Shown: positions 35,734-44,127, numbered from the stretch's first letter. The stretch is DNA of 64,000 nucleotides from Stenotrophomonas sp. SAU14A_NAIMI4_5 (GCF_003086795.1 NZ_CP026003.1:2066777-2130776), one strand, 5' to 3'. Made by a program: numbers and translations. The notes: generated from the sequence alone by a model not told the origin.

Positions 35734-35863
35734 GCAGAACTTTCCTGATGATCGGATTGGGGCCGCCGATGCGTTGCCGGCGGCCTGGAATGGTGAAGGC
35801 CGTGCGAACGGCCCGCTGTACCTTAGCCAAAGCTGAAGCCACCGCACAAGCGCAATCGCAACA

Positions 35864-36478
35864 ATGAACGGCGATAATGAGCAGTATTTTTCCGATCTCC
35901 CCGCATTCATGGACCAACCCGCCGAATCCCTTGCCGCGCTTGACGATCATCTACGTGGGCTGCTGCAGGACTACGCCCGATGGGAGCCATCCCACGACGC
36001 GCTGGCTGCCGAATTCGGCACATTGATCGACGATGCCGAAGATCCTTTCTGTCGTGAACGTCTGGCCGGGCACTTCACGGCCAGCTGCTGGCTGGTCAGT
36101 GCCGATGGCCAGCGCCTGCTGCTGACCCACCACCGCAAACTGCAGCGCTGGCTGCAGCTGGGCGGCCACGCCGATGGCGACCGCGACCTGGCCCGGGTGG
36201 CGCTGAAGGAAGGGGAAGAGGAATCCGGCCTGACCGGCCTGGTGCTGGATGACCCGGCGATCTTCGACCTGGACAAGCACTGGATTCCCGAGCGCAAGGA
36301 CGTGCCCGGGCACTGGCACTACGACGTGCGTTTCGTGATCCGTGCCGTGGGTGGCGAAGCCTTCGTGCTGAGCGAAGAATCGCTGGACCTGGCCTGGCGC
36401 CCGGTAGCCGAGGTCGCCGCGGATCCGGCCTCGGACGAATCGATGCAGCGCATGGCCCGCCGCTGGCTGGCCCGCTGA
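35864..36478 (+). CDS. NUDIX hydrolase
   Basis: The 204-residue protein has a NUDIX fold with a recognisable but degenerate box: LGGHADGDRDLARVALKEGEEESGL, where K replaces the usual R before the catalytic EE. NUDIX enzymes hydrolyse nucleoside diphosphates linked to another group. The substrate is unknown. A start at 35909 (MDQPAESL) is a reasonable alternative. It is divergent from the permease pair. Confidence 0.85.
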   Translation: MNGDNEQYFSDLPAFMDQPAESLAALDDHLRGLLQDYARWEPSHDALAAEFGTLIDDAEDPFCRERLAGHFTASCWLVSADGQRLLLTHHRKLQRWLQLGGHADGDRDLARVALKEGEEESGLTGLVLDDPAIFDLDKHWIPERKDVPGHWHYDVRFVIRAVGGEAFVLSEESLDLAWRPVAEVAADPASDESMQRMARRWLAR

Positions 36479-36483
36479 CAGGC

Positions 36484-36680
36484 ATCCACGCATGGCGTGG
36501 CTCTACTGCAACCCGGTAGAGCCATGCCACGCGTCTGCAACCCGGTAGAGCCACGCCATGCGTGGATGGCGCGGTACAACCCAGTAGAGCCACGCCATGC
36601 GTGGCTGGCGCGGTGCCGGATGCATTTCCGCCGGGCATGGCCCGGCGCTACCGTCGTGCGGGCCGGGCCATGCCCGGCGA
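36484..36680. repeat. cluster of SMAG palindromes
   Basis: Six units stand in a row between the NUDIX and serA stop codons: about 36485-36505, 36514-36533, 36545-36566, 36574-36606, 36629-36652 and 36661-36679. Types CCACGCATGGCGTGG and GCCGGGCATGGCCCGGC alternate, with GTAG heads. No gene lies here; the array separates two convergent genes. Confidence 0.85.
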
Positions 36681-36688
36681 CGCCTTCA

Positions 36689-37930
36689 TCAGTACAGAAT
36701 GCGGGTGCGCAGGGTGCCCGGGATCGCGGCCAGCTCGTCACGCACGCCGCCGGCCTGTTCCTCGCTGGCGGTGATGTCGATCACCACGTAGCCCACCTTC
36801 GGGTCGGTGCGCAGGAACTGGCCGTCGATGTTGACGTTGTGGCGCGAGAAGATCTCGTTGACCTTGGACAGCACGCCCGGCACGTTCTGGTGGATGTGCA
36901 GCAGGCGCAGGCTGTCGGCGTGCTCGGGCAGGGTCACTTCCGGGAAGTTGACCGCCGACAGGGTGCTGCCGTTGTCGCTGTAGCGCACCAGCTTGGCCGC
37001 CACCTCGATGCCGATGTTGTCCTGTGCTTCCAGCGTGCTGCCGCCCACGTGCGGGGTCAGGATCACGTTGTCGTGGCGGGTCAGCGGCGATTCGAAGACA
37101 TCGCCGTTGCCCTTCGGCTCGACCGGGAACACGTCCAGCGCGGCGCCGCCGATATGGCCGCTGGCCAGCGCTGCATCCAGGGCATCAATGTCGACCACGG
37201 TGCCGCGCGCGGCATTGATCACGTGCGCGCCGGGGCGCATCTTCGCCAGCTCGGTGGCGCCGATCATCCACTGCGTGGACGGGGTTTCCGGCACGTGCAG
37301 GGTGACGATGTCGGCGCGCGCCAGCAGGTCGTCCAGGCTGGCGGCAGCGCGGGCGTTGCCCAGCGACAGCTTGGTTTCCACGTCGTGGAAGATCACCTGC
37401 ATGCCCAGCGATTCAGCCAGTACGCCGACCTGGGTGCCGATGTGGCCGTAGCCGATGATGCCCAGGGTCTTGCCACGCACTTCATGGCTGCCGCTGGCCG
37501 ACTTCGACCAGCCGCCGCGATGGCATTCGGCATTCTTCTGCGGAATGCCGCGGGTCAGCATGATCGCTTCGGCGATGACCAGCTCGGCCACGCTGCGGGT
37601 GTTGGAATAGGGGGCGTTGAACACCGGGATGCCGGCCAGCTCGGCCGCGTCCAGGTCGACCTGGTTGGTGCCGATGCAGAAGCAGCCCACCGCGATCAGG
37701 CGCTTGGCCTCGGCCAGCACCTCGGCGCTGAGTTGCGTGCGCGAGCGGATGCCGACGATGTGCGCCTCGGCGATGCGCGCCTTCAGTTCGTCTTCCGGCA
37801 GCGCCTTGCTATGCGCTTCGATCTGGCTGTAGCCGGCGGAGGTGAACACCTCCACGGCGGTCTGGCTGACCCCCTCCAGCAACAGCACGCGGATATCCTG
37901 CTTGGGGAACGAGGTCTTCTTCGGCGACAT
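36689..37930 (-). CDS. serA: D-3-phosphoglycerate dehydrogenase
   Basis: SerA oxidises 3-phosphoglycerate in the first step of serine synthesis; bacterial members also reduce 2-oxoglutarate to D-2-hydroxyglutarate. The 413-residue protein has the NAD site LGIIGYGHIGTQVGVLAE, RGTVVDIDAL, the catalytic histidine in HVGGSTLEAQ, and a C-terminal ACT domain (about 340-413, IHQNVPGVLSKVNEIF) for serine feedback. It is divergent from a D-2-hydroxyglutarate dehydrogenase-type gene 172 bases away, which would recycle that by-product. Confidence 0.96.
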   Translation of the reverse strand: MSPKKTSFPKQDIRVLLLEGVSQTAVEVFTSAGYSQIEAHSKALPEDELKARIAEAHIVGIRSRTQLSAEVLAEAKRLIAVGCFCIGTNQVDLDAAELAGIPVFNAPYSNTRSVAELVIAEAIMLTRGIPQKNAECHRGGWSKSASGSHEVRGKTLGIIGYGHIGTQVGVLAESLGMQVIFHDVETKLSLGNARAAASLDDLLARADIVTLHVPETPSTQWMIGATELAKMRPGAHVINAARGTVVDIDALDAALASGHIGGAALDVFPVEPKGNGDVFESPLTRHDNVILTPHVGGSTLEAQDNIGIEVAAKLVRYSDNGSTLSAVNFPEVTLPEHADSLRLLHIHQNVPGVLSKVNEIFSRHNVNIDGQFLRTDPKVGYVVIDITASEEQAGGVRDELAAIPGTLRTRILY

Positions 37931-38102
37931 GGTGCGGCACGGCCAGTGGGACAGGGGCTGACCACTATGCCAGATCGCCGGGGCCATGGTGCAGTGCGGA
38001 AATAGTTGCATTCGTAGCCATCTGCTGGCCATTGACGGGGCTGGACGCTGGCCCGCGCCGCTGGCACGCTTGCCCGTTCTTCACGCACCGCGCTGGACTG
38101 TC

Positions 38103-39491
38103 ATGACCGATTCCCGCATCGCCTCGCTGCAGCAGGCCTGTCCCGGCCTGAAGCTGAAGACCGACCCTGCCGACCTGGAGCATTACGGCCGCGACTGGAC
38201 CCGGCGCTGGACCCCAGCGCCGCTGGCGATTGCCTTGCCGGCAACGGTGGAGGAGGTGCAGGCGGTGATGCGCTGGAGCGCGGCCGAGGCTGTGTCAGTG
38301 GTGCCCTCGGGCGGCCGCACCGGCCTGTCCGGCGGCGCGGTGGCGGCCAATGGCGAGCTGGTGCTGAGCCTGGAGCGGATGAACAAGGTGCTGGCCTACG
38401 ACGCCGTCGACCGCACCCTGGTGGTGCAGGCGGGCATGCCGCTGGAGGCGCTGCACAACGCCGCGCTGGACCACGGCCTGATCTATCCGGTGGATTTCGC
38501 GGCGCGCGGCTCGTGCTCGATCGGCGGCAACATCGCGACCAATGCCGGCGGCATCCGCGTGATCCGCTACGGCAACACCCGCGAATGGATCGCCGGGCTG
38601 AAGGTGGTCACCGCCAGCGGTGAGCTGCTGGAACTCAACAAGGGCCTGATCAAGAACTCCAGCGGCTACGACTTCCGCCAGCTGATGATCGGTTCGGAAG
38701 GCACGCTGGGCGTGATCGTCGAAGCCACGGTGAAGCTGACCGACCCGCCGCCGGCCAGCAATGTGATGCTGCTGGCGGTGCCCAGTTTCGACGTGCTGAT
38801 GCAGGTATTCGCCGCCTTCCGTGCGCGCCTGCAGCTGCAGGCCTTCGAATTCTTCACCGAGCGCGCGCTCGAACACGTGCTGGCGCACGGTGCGCAGGCG
38901 CCGTTCGATGAGGTGCACCCGTATTACGTGGTCACCGAATTCGCCGCCAATGACGAGGCGCAGGAAGCAGCGGCCATGGCGGCCTTCGAGGACTGCATGG
39001 GCAATGGCTGGGTCAGCGATGGCGTGATCAGTGCCAGTGATGCCCAGGCCGCCCAGCTGTGGCGCCTGCGCGAGGGCATCACCGAGGCAGTCGCGCGCTA
39101 CAAGCCGTACAAGAACGACGTCTCGGTGCGGATCTCGGCGATGCCGGCGTTCCTGGCCGAGACCCAGGCGCTGATCGGCGAGGCGTATCCGCATTTCGAC
39201 GTGGTCTGGTTCGGCCACATCGGTGACGGCAACCTGCACATCAACGTGCTCAAGCCCGATGACACCAGCGACGCCGATTTCGTAACGCAGTGCGAGCACG
39301 TGACCAAGCTGCTGGCGCAGGTGCTGGCGCGCTTCGATGGCAGCATTTCGGCCGAGCACGGCATCGGCCTGGTCAAGAAGGGCTACCTGGACAGCACGCG
39401 CGGCCCGGCGGAAATCACGCTGATGAAGGCGGTCAAGCGCGCGTTCGATCCCGACGCGCGGCTGAATCCAGGCAAGCTGTTCGACGTCTGA
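38103..39491 (+). CDS. FAD-linked oxidase, probable D-2-hydroxyglutarate dehydrogenase
   Basis: The 462-residue flavoprotein has the PCMH FAD-binding segment (VVPSGGRTGLSGGA, GGNIATNAGGIRVIRYGN, GSEGTLGVIVEA) and the C-terminal substrate domain with the metal-binding HIGDGNLHINV and AEHGIGLVKK. It belongs to the group of D2HGDH and D-lactate dehydrogenases (GlcD/DLD type). Divergence from serA strongly favours oxidation of D-2-hydroxyglutarate, as coupling of these two enzymes is known in pseudomonads. Glycolate or D-lactate oxidation is the alternative. Confidence 0.88.
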   Translation: MTDSRIASLQQACPGLKLKTDPADLEHYGRDWTRRWTPAPLAIALPATVEEVQAVMRWSAAEAVSVVPSGGRTGLSGGAVAANGELVLSLERMNKVLAYDAVDRTLVVQAGMPLEALHNAALDHGLIYPVDFAARGSCSIGGNIATNAGGIRVIRYGNTREWIAGLKVVTASGELLELNKGLIKNSSGYDFRQLMIGSEGTLGVIVEATVKLTDPPPASNVMLLAVPSFDVLMQVFAAFRARLQLQAFEFFTERALEHVLAHGAQAPFDEVHPYYVVTEFAANDEAQEAAAMAAFEDCMGNGWVSDGVISASDAQAAQLWRLREGITEAVARYKPYKNDVSVRISAMPAFLAETQALIGEAYPHFDVVWFGHIGDGNLHINVLKPDDTSDADFVTQCEHVTKLLAQVLARFDGSISAEHGIGLVKKGYLDSTRGPAEITLMKAVKRAFDPDARLNPGKLFDV

Positions 39492-39553
39492 TGCAGGCAA
39501 AGACTTCACGCAACCATTACGCTCCATGCATACCCACTGATGGCCTGACCACG

Positions 39554-39865
39554 ATGACCCGTCCGCTTCTGCTGCTCGCCCTGCTGTCCCTGCCGCTGGC
39601 CGGCTTTGCTTCCAGCTTCGCCGGCTCGTCTGCCGGTACGTCGGCCGGTTCGGCCTCCGCTTCTTCGGCAGGCACCTCGGGCAGCAGTTCGGGTGATGAC
39701 AAGGTCGTGCTGGCGGCGCGCGATGACGCGGCTGCCTTCGTTGCCAGCGATGGCCAGATCCGTGGCGCACGCCTGCAGGCGGCACTGGCGCACCTGCGCG
39801 AGCAGGATGCCGCTGCCCAGCAGCAGAGTGACCTGCAGCTGGCCCGCGCGCTGCTGGCGCGCTGA
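39554..39865 (+). CDS. small secreted protein, DUF2388-like
   Basis: The 103-residue protein has a signal peptide (MTRPLLLLALLSLPLAGFAS), a Ser/Gly/Ala-rich linker and a conserved C-terminal half: DDKVVLAARDDAAAFVASDG, GARLQAALAHLR and SDLQLARALL. This pattern matches DUF2388, known to me from pseudomonads; the function is unknown. The start at 39554 is chosen because it gives a signal peptide; an ATG at 39491 would not. It is followed after 40 bases by a DUF4105 gene. Confidence 0.75.
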   Translation: MTRPLLLLALLSLPLAGFASSFAGSSAGTSAGSASASSAGTSGSSSGDDKVVLAARDDAAAFVASDGQIRGARLQAALAHLREQDAAAQQQSDLQLARALLAR

Positions 39866-39877
39866 TCCGGCCTTCCG

Positions 39878-39900
39878 GTAGTGCCGGCCGCTGGCCGGCA
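39878..39900. repeat. SMAG palindrome
   Basis: GTAGTGCCGGCC-GCT-GGCCGGCA lies in the 40-base gap before the DUF4105 gene. Confidence 0.65.
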
Positions 39901-39905
39901 ATTCC

Positions 39906-41702
39906 ATGACATCTGCACGGAACGCAGCCACGCATGGCGTGGCTCTACTGCTGATCGCGCATGCTGCGCACGCCGCCGATCGCCTGCAGCTCGATCCGGC
40001 CGGACTGAGCGAGCCGCAACAGCAGCTCGCCCGGCAGACGCTGGACGACGTGCAGGCGCTGCTGCCCGATGGCCTGCTGCGTGCCTTGCCCGCGCAGGTA
40101 CGGGTGTCGTGGCGCGATGATCTGCCGGCACAGGTACACGGCCGCGCATTCGCCGGGCGCATCGCCCTGCGCCTGGATCTGCTGGATGACAGCCAGGCCG
40201 GTGCGCGCCGTGCGCGCCGCAGCGCACTGATCCATGAACTGACCCACGTTGCCGACCGCAGCGGCGCGAACTGGTCGCGCAGCGCGCGCTGGCGCGATCT
40301 GGCCGGCTGGCAGCGCAGGCCGTGGCACCTGGGGCGTGGCGCCAATCATTTCAGCGACCGCAGCCCGGATCCCTACGAGCTGCAGGACCCCGCCGAATAC
40401 CTGGCGGTGAACGCCGAGCGCTTCGTCCTCGATGCCGAATTCGCCTGTCGCCGGCCGGCCATGGCGCAGTGGTACCAGCAGCATTTCGGTACGCCGCCGT
40501 CGCTGCCGGCGCCGCAGTGCGGGCGTACCGTGCCGCTGCTGCAGGCCGAGGAGGAGGAGGGCGCCGCGTCGCTGCTGCAGCTGGACCCTTCGCGCGTCTA
40601 TGCCGTGGACTACCTGCTGGCCGAAGGCAGTGCGCAGCCGATGAGCCGCTGGGGCCACAGCATGCTGCGGCTGGTGATCTGCCGCCCGGGCCGCGTGCCG
40701 GGGCCCGAGTGCCGGCTGGATCTGCAGTACCACCGCGTCCTGTCGTTCCGTGCATTCGTTGGCGACGTGCAGATTTCCAACTGGCGCGGCCTGACTGGCG
40801 GCTATCCGTCGCGCCTGTTCGTGCTGCCGCTGCAGCAGGTGGTGGACGAATACACCAAGGTCGAGCTGCGCGGCCTGCAGTCGTTGCCGTTGAAGCTCGA
40901 CCGCAGCGAGATTGCCAGCCTGCTCGAGCGGACTGCGCAGGTGCACTGGAGTTATGACGGGCGCTATTACTTCGTCAGCAACAACTGTGCGGTGGAAACG
41001 GCCAAGCTGCTGCAGGCCGGCGTGCCGCGGCTGGGCGAGGCGGGCCTGGCCCAGCTGAGCCCGCGTGGCCTGCGCCGGCGTCTGGCGCGGCTGGAGGTAC
41101 TGGATGCGCGGGTGCTGGATGATCCTGCCACTGCGCAGGCGCAGGGCTACTACTTCGCATCCGCACGCGATCATTACCAGCAGCTGTTTGCGGTCGCGGC
41201 GGCACAGAACGCTTTGCCAGCGGCGGACGTGCGTGGCTGGCTGAAGCTGCCCGCACGGCAGCGCGCGCCGTGGCTGCAGCAGGGCGATGTGCGCGCCAGC
41301 GCCGGATTGCTGCTGCTGGAGCAGGCCGCGCAGCGCCGTGCCGAGCTGCGTGCGCGCGATACCTTGAAGCGTCGCCTGCTGGCGTCGCCGGACGGCCCGG
41401 CAACCGCGCAGCTGCGTGGCCTGCTGGAACAGAGCGGGCAGTGGTTGCGGCCGGGCCGGTTGCTGGCCGATGCCGGTTACGGGTTGCCGCTGGCCGAGGA
41501 GCAGGCCGTGGTCGCCGAGGCCGTGACCGCCGCCAGTGCCGCGGCCGTGCCTGCCTGGCAGTCGCTGCGCCAGCAACTGCGCGCAGAGCTGCCTGCCGGA
41601 CAACGGCAGGAGCTGGATGACATCGATGCCAACCTGGCCGCACTCGGCAACCGGCTGCGGGAGCAGGCAGCGGCGCCGGCAGCGGGCGTGGCCGTTCGTT
41701 GA
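39906..41702 (+). CDS. periplasmic DUF4105 protein with HEXXH motif
   Basis: The 598-residue protein starts with a signal peptide (RNAATHGVALLLIAHAAHAA). The N-terminal part has a zinc-peptidase-like ALIHELTHVADRSG near residue 110. The middle (about 225-400) matches DUF4105, with WGHSMLRL and NNCAVETAKLLQ, the His and Cys expected of its papain-like permuted fold. The C-terminal 200 residues look helical. The function is unknown; an envelope peptidase or amidase role is possible. Codons 7-15 are a SMAG repeat read as protein, so the signal peptide core comes from repeat DNA; a GTG at 39939 is an alternative start. Confidence 0.82.
   Translation: MTSARNAATHGVALLLIAHAAHAADRLQLDPAGLSEPQQQLARQTLDDVQALLPDGLLRALPAQVRVSWRDDLPAQVHGRAFAGRIALRLDLLDDSQAGARRARRSALIHELTHVADRSGANWSRSARWRDLAGWQRRPWHLGRGANHFSDRSPDPYELQDPAEYLAVNAERFVLDAEFACRRPAMAQWYQQHFGTPPSLPAPQCGRTVPLLQAEEEEGAASLLQLDPSRVYAVDYLLAEGSAQPMSRWGHSMLRLVICRPGRVPGPECRLDLQYHRVLSFRAFVGDVQISNWRGLTGGYPSRLFVLPLQQVVDEYTKVELRGLQSLPLKLDRSEIASLLERTAQVHWSYDGRYYFVSNNCAVETAKLLQAGVPRLGEAGLAQLSPRGLRRRLARLEVLDARVLDDPATAQAQGYYFASARDHYQQLFAVAAAQNALPAADVRGWLKLPARQRAPWLQQGDVRASAGLLLLEQAAQRRAELRARDTLKRRLLASPDGPATAQLRGLLEQSGQWLRPGRLLADAGYGLPLAEEQAVVAEAVTAASAAAVPAWQSLRQQLRAELPAGQRQELDDIDANLAALGNRLREQAAAPAAGVAVR
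39928..39949. repeat. SMAG palindrome inside a coding region
   Basis: CCACGC-ATG-GCGTGG followed by CTCTACTG is identical over 23 bases to the unit at 36485-36507. It encodes part of the signal peptide of the DUF4105 protein. Confidence 0.8.
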
Positions 41703-41803
41703 TTGCCCGGTGCGCGGGGCTGCGGTCAGGCGGCTTTCAGGCCCTGCCTGCGCCGAAGTGGTACGGTCAGGTGTCCTCAGCAGTATCGACAAGGAGTCGA
41801 GCC

Positions 41804-42268
41804 ATGCGTACAGCTCCCAGCCTGTTGGCGGCCTCCCTGGGCATCATCCTCACCGCGTGCCAGCCGGCACCAGCCCCCGCCGCAGCGGCAGGCGCCGACC
41901 TGCCAGCCCCCGTGCCTGAGCCGGCGACGGACAGTGCCGCCGCGAGCGAAACCGAAGGCAACGGCAGCGCAGGCACCGCAGCGTTCCGTGCCAGCGGCAA
42001 TGAACCCGGCTGGCTGGCCGTGGTCGACGGCGACGCGCCAGGCCTGCAGGTCGAGGTGGACTATGGCGAGCGCCGTTTCCAGGTTGCCACACCCACCGCG
42101 GGCGCCGATGGCTGGGCTGGCAACGCCGCCGATGGCACGCCCGTCAAGCTGAGCTTCCAGCGCACCACCTGCCAGGACGGCATGAGCGGCGAAGCATTCG
42201 AGGCCAAGGCGATGCTGACCATCGGCGCGCACCAGTACCACGGCTGCGGCAACTTCGGCAGCAAATAA
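41804..42268 (+). CDS. lipoprotein of the COG3650 type
   Basis: The 154-residue protein has a lipoprotein signal (lipobox LTAC, Cys near residue 19), a Pro/Ala-rich linker, and a C-terminal domain with RASGNEPGWLAVVDG, YGERRF and a conserved pair of cysteines (TTCQDGMSG and HGCG). This fits the COG3650 group of envelope proteins of unknown role. AAGGAG stands 7 bases before the ATG. It is probably anchored in the outer membrane. Confidence 0.82.
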   Translation: MRTAPSLLAASLGIILTACQPAPAPAAAAGADLPAPVPEPATDSAAASETEGNGSAGTAAFRASGNEPGWLAVVDGDAPGLQVEVDYGERRFQVATPTAGADGWAGNAADGTPVKLSFQRTTCQDGMSGEAFEAKAMLTIGAHQYHGCGNFGSK

Positions 42269-42278
42269 TCGTAATTCT

Positions 42279-42354
42279 GTAGAGCCGAGCCCATGCTCGG
42301 CTGCACTTCGCCCGCGATGCATCAGCAGAAGCAGCCGAGCATGGGCTCGGCTCT
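42279..42354. repeat. SMAG inverted pair
   Basis: GTAGAGCCGAGCCCATGC at 42279 faces the complementary unit at 42333-42354. They would fold into a long stem just after the lipoprotein gene. Confidence 0.8.
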
Positions 42355-42414
42355 TGTGTCTTGGAATGGCGCCCTGATCAGGCACAATTCCCCCGGTGAC
42401 CCCGGGAGGCTCCG

Positions 42415-42558
42415 ATGACGCTGCCTCGGCTCTTAAGCCTTCGAGCTTGCAAAGTATTCAAGGTCATCATGTGTGCGCTGATGCGCAAGCTCATACACCT
42501 GGTCTGGGGAGTACTGAAGAGCGGCCGACCGTTTGAGCCTGAAGTCGTCCTTGCCTAG
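42415..42558 (+). pseudogene. C-terminal remnant of an IS110-family transposase
   Basis: A 47-codon open frame from an ATG with a GGGAGG five bases upstream encodes KVFKVIMCALMRKLIHLVWG and then VLKSGRPFEP before TAG. This resembles the extreme C-terminus of IS110/IS1111-type transposases (MRKLLH...GVLK...PFDP). Everything upstream of it, including the catalytic DEDD and Ser regions, is missing. It is called a decayed insertion sequence end rather than a gene; the identification rests on a short stretch. Confidence 0.55.
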
Positions 42559-42569
42559 GCAAGGACGAC
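42544..42569. repeat. perfect 26-bp palindrome at the end of the transposase remnant
   Basis: GTCGTCCTTGCCT and AGGCAAGGACGAC are perfect inverted repeats with no loop. It spans the stop codon of the remnant and may be a former element end. Confidence 0.7.
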
Positions 42570-42590
42570 ACGGTATCTACAGGAGGCGGT

Positions 42591-42613
42591 CGCGCCGGGC
42601 CACGCCCGGCGCG
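42591..42613. repeat. SMAG-like palindrome
   Basis: CGCGCCGGGC-CAC-GCCCGGCGCG just after the stop codon of the EF-P-like gene. Confidence 0.6.
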
Positions 42614-42619
42614 GGACAC

Positions 42620-43186
42620 TTAGTCGGCGCGGCCGGCGAATTCGCCGGTGGCGGTGTTCACCAGCACGCGTTCACCGTTGGCAATGTACTCCGGCACCAT
42701 GATTTCGATGCCGGTGTTCAGCTTGGCCGGCTTCGGGCGCTTGGTGGCGGTGCCGCCCTTCAGTTCCGGCGGGGTCTCGATCACTTCCAGCACGACCGAG
42801 GCGGGCAGCTGGATCGCCACCGGCTGCTCGTCGATCACCTGCACGTAGATGCCGGTCAGGCCGTCGGTGATGTAGCCGGCGTCGTCACCGATCACGTCGG
42901 CGTCGAGGGTGTAGGGGGTGTAGTCCTCATCATCGAGGAACACGAACGCATCGCCGTCCTTGTACGAATAGGTGGACTGGCGGCGCAGCAGTTCGACTTC
43001 GACCAGGTTGTCGTCGGCATCGAAGCTGGCATCGAGCTTGTTGCCGCCCGGCACGCTGTACATGATGAAGCGGAAGCGGACGTTGCCGCCGCGGCCCTGC
43101 GGCGAGCTGCGCTCGATGTCGCGGATCTGGTACACGCCGTTGTTGTACTCGACGACGTTGCCCTTCTTGATGTCGTTGGCTTTCAT
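42620..43186 (-). CDS. efpL: elongation factor P-like protein (EfpL/YeiP)
   Basis: The 188-residue protein has the three-domain EF-P shape with KOW-like N-domain ([34 protein letters not shown]) and two OB-type domains. The tip of the first loop reads SPQGRGG, with Arg where EF-P carries its modified Lys/Arg; this is the YeiP/EfpL form. EfpL helps ribosomes past particular stalling motifs, overlapping with EF-P. A true efp gene is not in this window. Confidence 0.93.
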   Translation of the reverse strand: MKANDIKKGNVVEYNNGVYQIRDIERSSPQGRGGNVRFRFIMYSVPGGNKLDASFDADDNLVEVELLRRQSTYSYKDGDAFVFLDDEDYTPYTLDADVIGDDAGYITDGLTGIYVQVIDEQPVAIQLPASVVLEVIETPPELKGGTATKRPKPAKLNTGIEIMVPEYIANGERVLVNTATGEFAGRAD

Positions 43187-43234
43187 GATGTTGTTGGTCG
43201 TTGGGGGTGGGCGCCGTCCCGGCGCCCGGGGGAA

Positions 43235-44005
43235 TCACTTCGGAGCGAGGCGGGTAGCGCCGTCCAGGCGGATGGTCTCGCCGTTGAGGTAGGTGTTGCC
43301 GAGGATGAAGCCGACCAGGCTGGCGAAATCATCCGGCTTGCCCAGGCGCGACGGGAACGGGATGGAGGCGGCCAGCGACTGCTGCACGGCCTCGGGCATG
43401 CCATCCACCATCGGCGTCCAGAACACGCCCGGGGCGATGGTATTGACGCGGATGCCGAAGCGCGAGAGCTCGCGGGCCATCGGCAGGGTCATCGAGACCA
43501 CGCCGCCCTTGCTGGCGGCATAGGCGGCCTGGCCGATCTGGCCTTCGTAGGCGGCGATGCTGGCGGTGTTGATGATCACGCCGCGCTCGCCGTCTTCGCC
43601 GGCCTCGTTGTGCTGCATGCGGTTGGCCGCGGCCTTGGCCACGTTGAAGCTGCCGACCAGGTTGACCATCACCGTGCCCTGGAAGCCGGCCAGCGGCATC
43701 GGACCCTCCTTGCCCAGTACGCGGCCGGCGCCAAGGATGCCGGCGCAGTTCATCGCCACGTTCAGGCCACCAAGGAAGTCGTGGGCCTGGTCGATGGCCG
43801 CGGCCACCGCCGCCTCATCGCTGACGTTGACGTTGAAATAGCGGGCCTTGTCAGCACCCAGCTCGACCACGGCGGCCGCGCCCTTGTCGTCGTTGAGATC
43901 GAACAGGGCGACCTTGCCGCCGTTGGCGACCAGGTGCTGGGCCACGGCCAGGCCGAGGCCGGAAACGCCGCCGGTGATCACGGCACGTACGGAAGACAGC
44001 TGCAT
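43235..44005 (-). CDS. SDR dehydrogenase, probable 3-hydroxyacyl-CoA dehydrogenase type II
   Basis: The 256-residue protein is a classical short-chain dehydrogenase: nucleotide loop VITGGVSGLGLA, Asp after the second strand (LFDLNDD, favouring NAD), MNCAGILG, and the catalytic set INTASIAAYEGQIGQAAYAASKGG (Ser, Tyr, Lys). The sequence, including the PMPLAGFQ insert, resembles HSD10-like 3-hydroxyacyl-CoA dehydrogenases of fatty-acid and branched-chain amino-acid breakdown. The substrate is inferred. Confidence 0.88.
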   Translation of the reverse strand: MQLSSVRAVITGGVSGLGLAVAQHLVANGGKVALFDLNDDKGAAAVVELGADKARYFNVNVSDEAAVAAAIDQAHDFLGGLNVAMNCAGILGAGRVLGKEGPMPLAGFQGTVMVNLVGSFNVAKAAANRMQHNEAGEDGERGVIINTASIAAYEGQIGQAAYAASKGGVVSMTLPMARELSRFGIRVNTIAPGVFWTPMVDGMPEAVQQSLAASIPFPSRLGKPDDFASLVGFILGNTYLNGETIRLDGATRLAPK

Positions 44006-44104
44006 TGAACGGTCCTGCAGGTTCGAGAACTGCCGATTCTAACGGAAGCCACGGCGCGCGCCGTTGTGCGCTGCTGCAAAGCGTCATGCGCCTCGATGCA
44101 CCGC

Positions 44105-44127
44105 AGCCAGGCATGGCCTGGCTCTAC
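44105..44127. repeat. SMAG palindrome overlapping a stop codon
   Basis: AGCCAGGC-ATG-GCCTGGCT followed by CTAC. The minus-strand TAG stop of the PAS-GGDEF-EAL gene (44126-44124) lies in the GTAG head. Confidence 0.8.

Larger units (their letters stand above)
42269..42619. other. gap with SMAG pair, transposase remnant and long palindrome
   Basis: It holds an inverted SMAG pair (42279-42354), a 47-codon transposase-like remnant (42415-42558), a perfect 26-bp palindrome (42544-42569), and a further palindrome at 42591-42613. No other gene is seen. Confidence 0.75.

Noticed and set aside
33754..35748. 664-codon plus-strand open frame opposite the two permease genes
   Set aside because: The residues are mostly His, Gln, Asp, Ala and Gly without conserved blocks. 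The opposite strand encodes two clear APC transporters.
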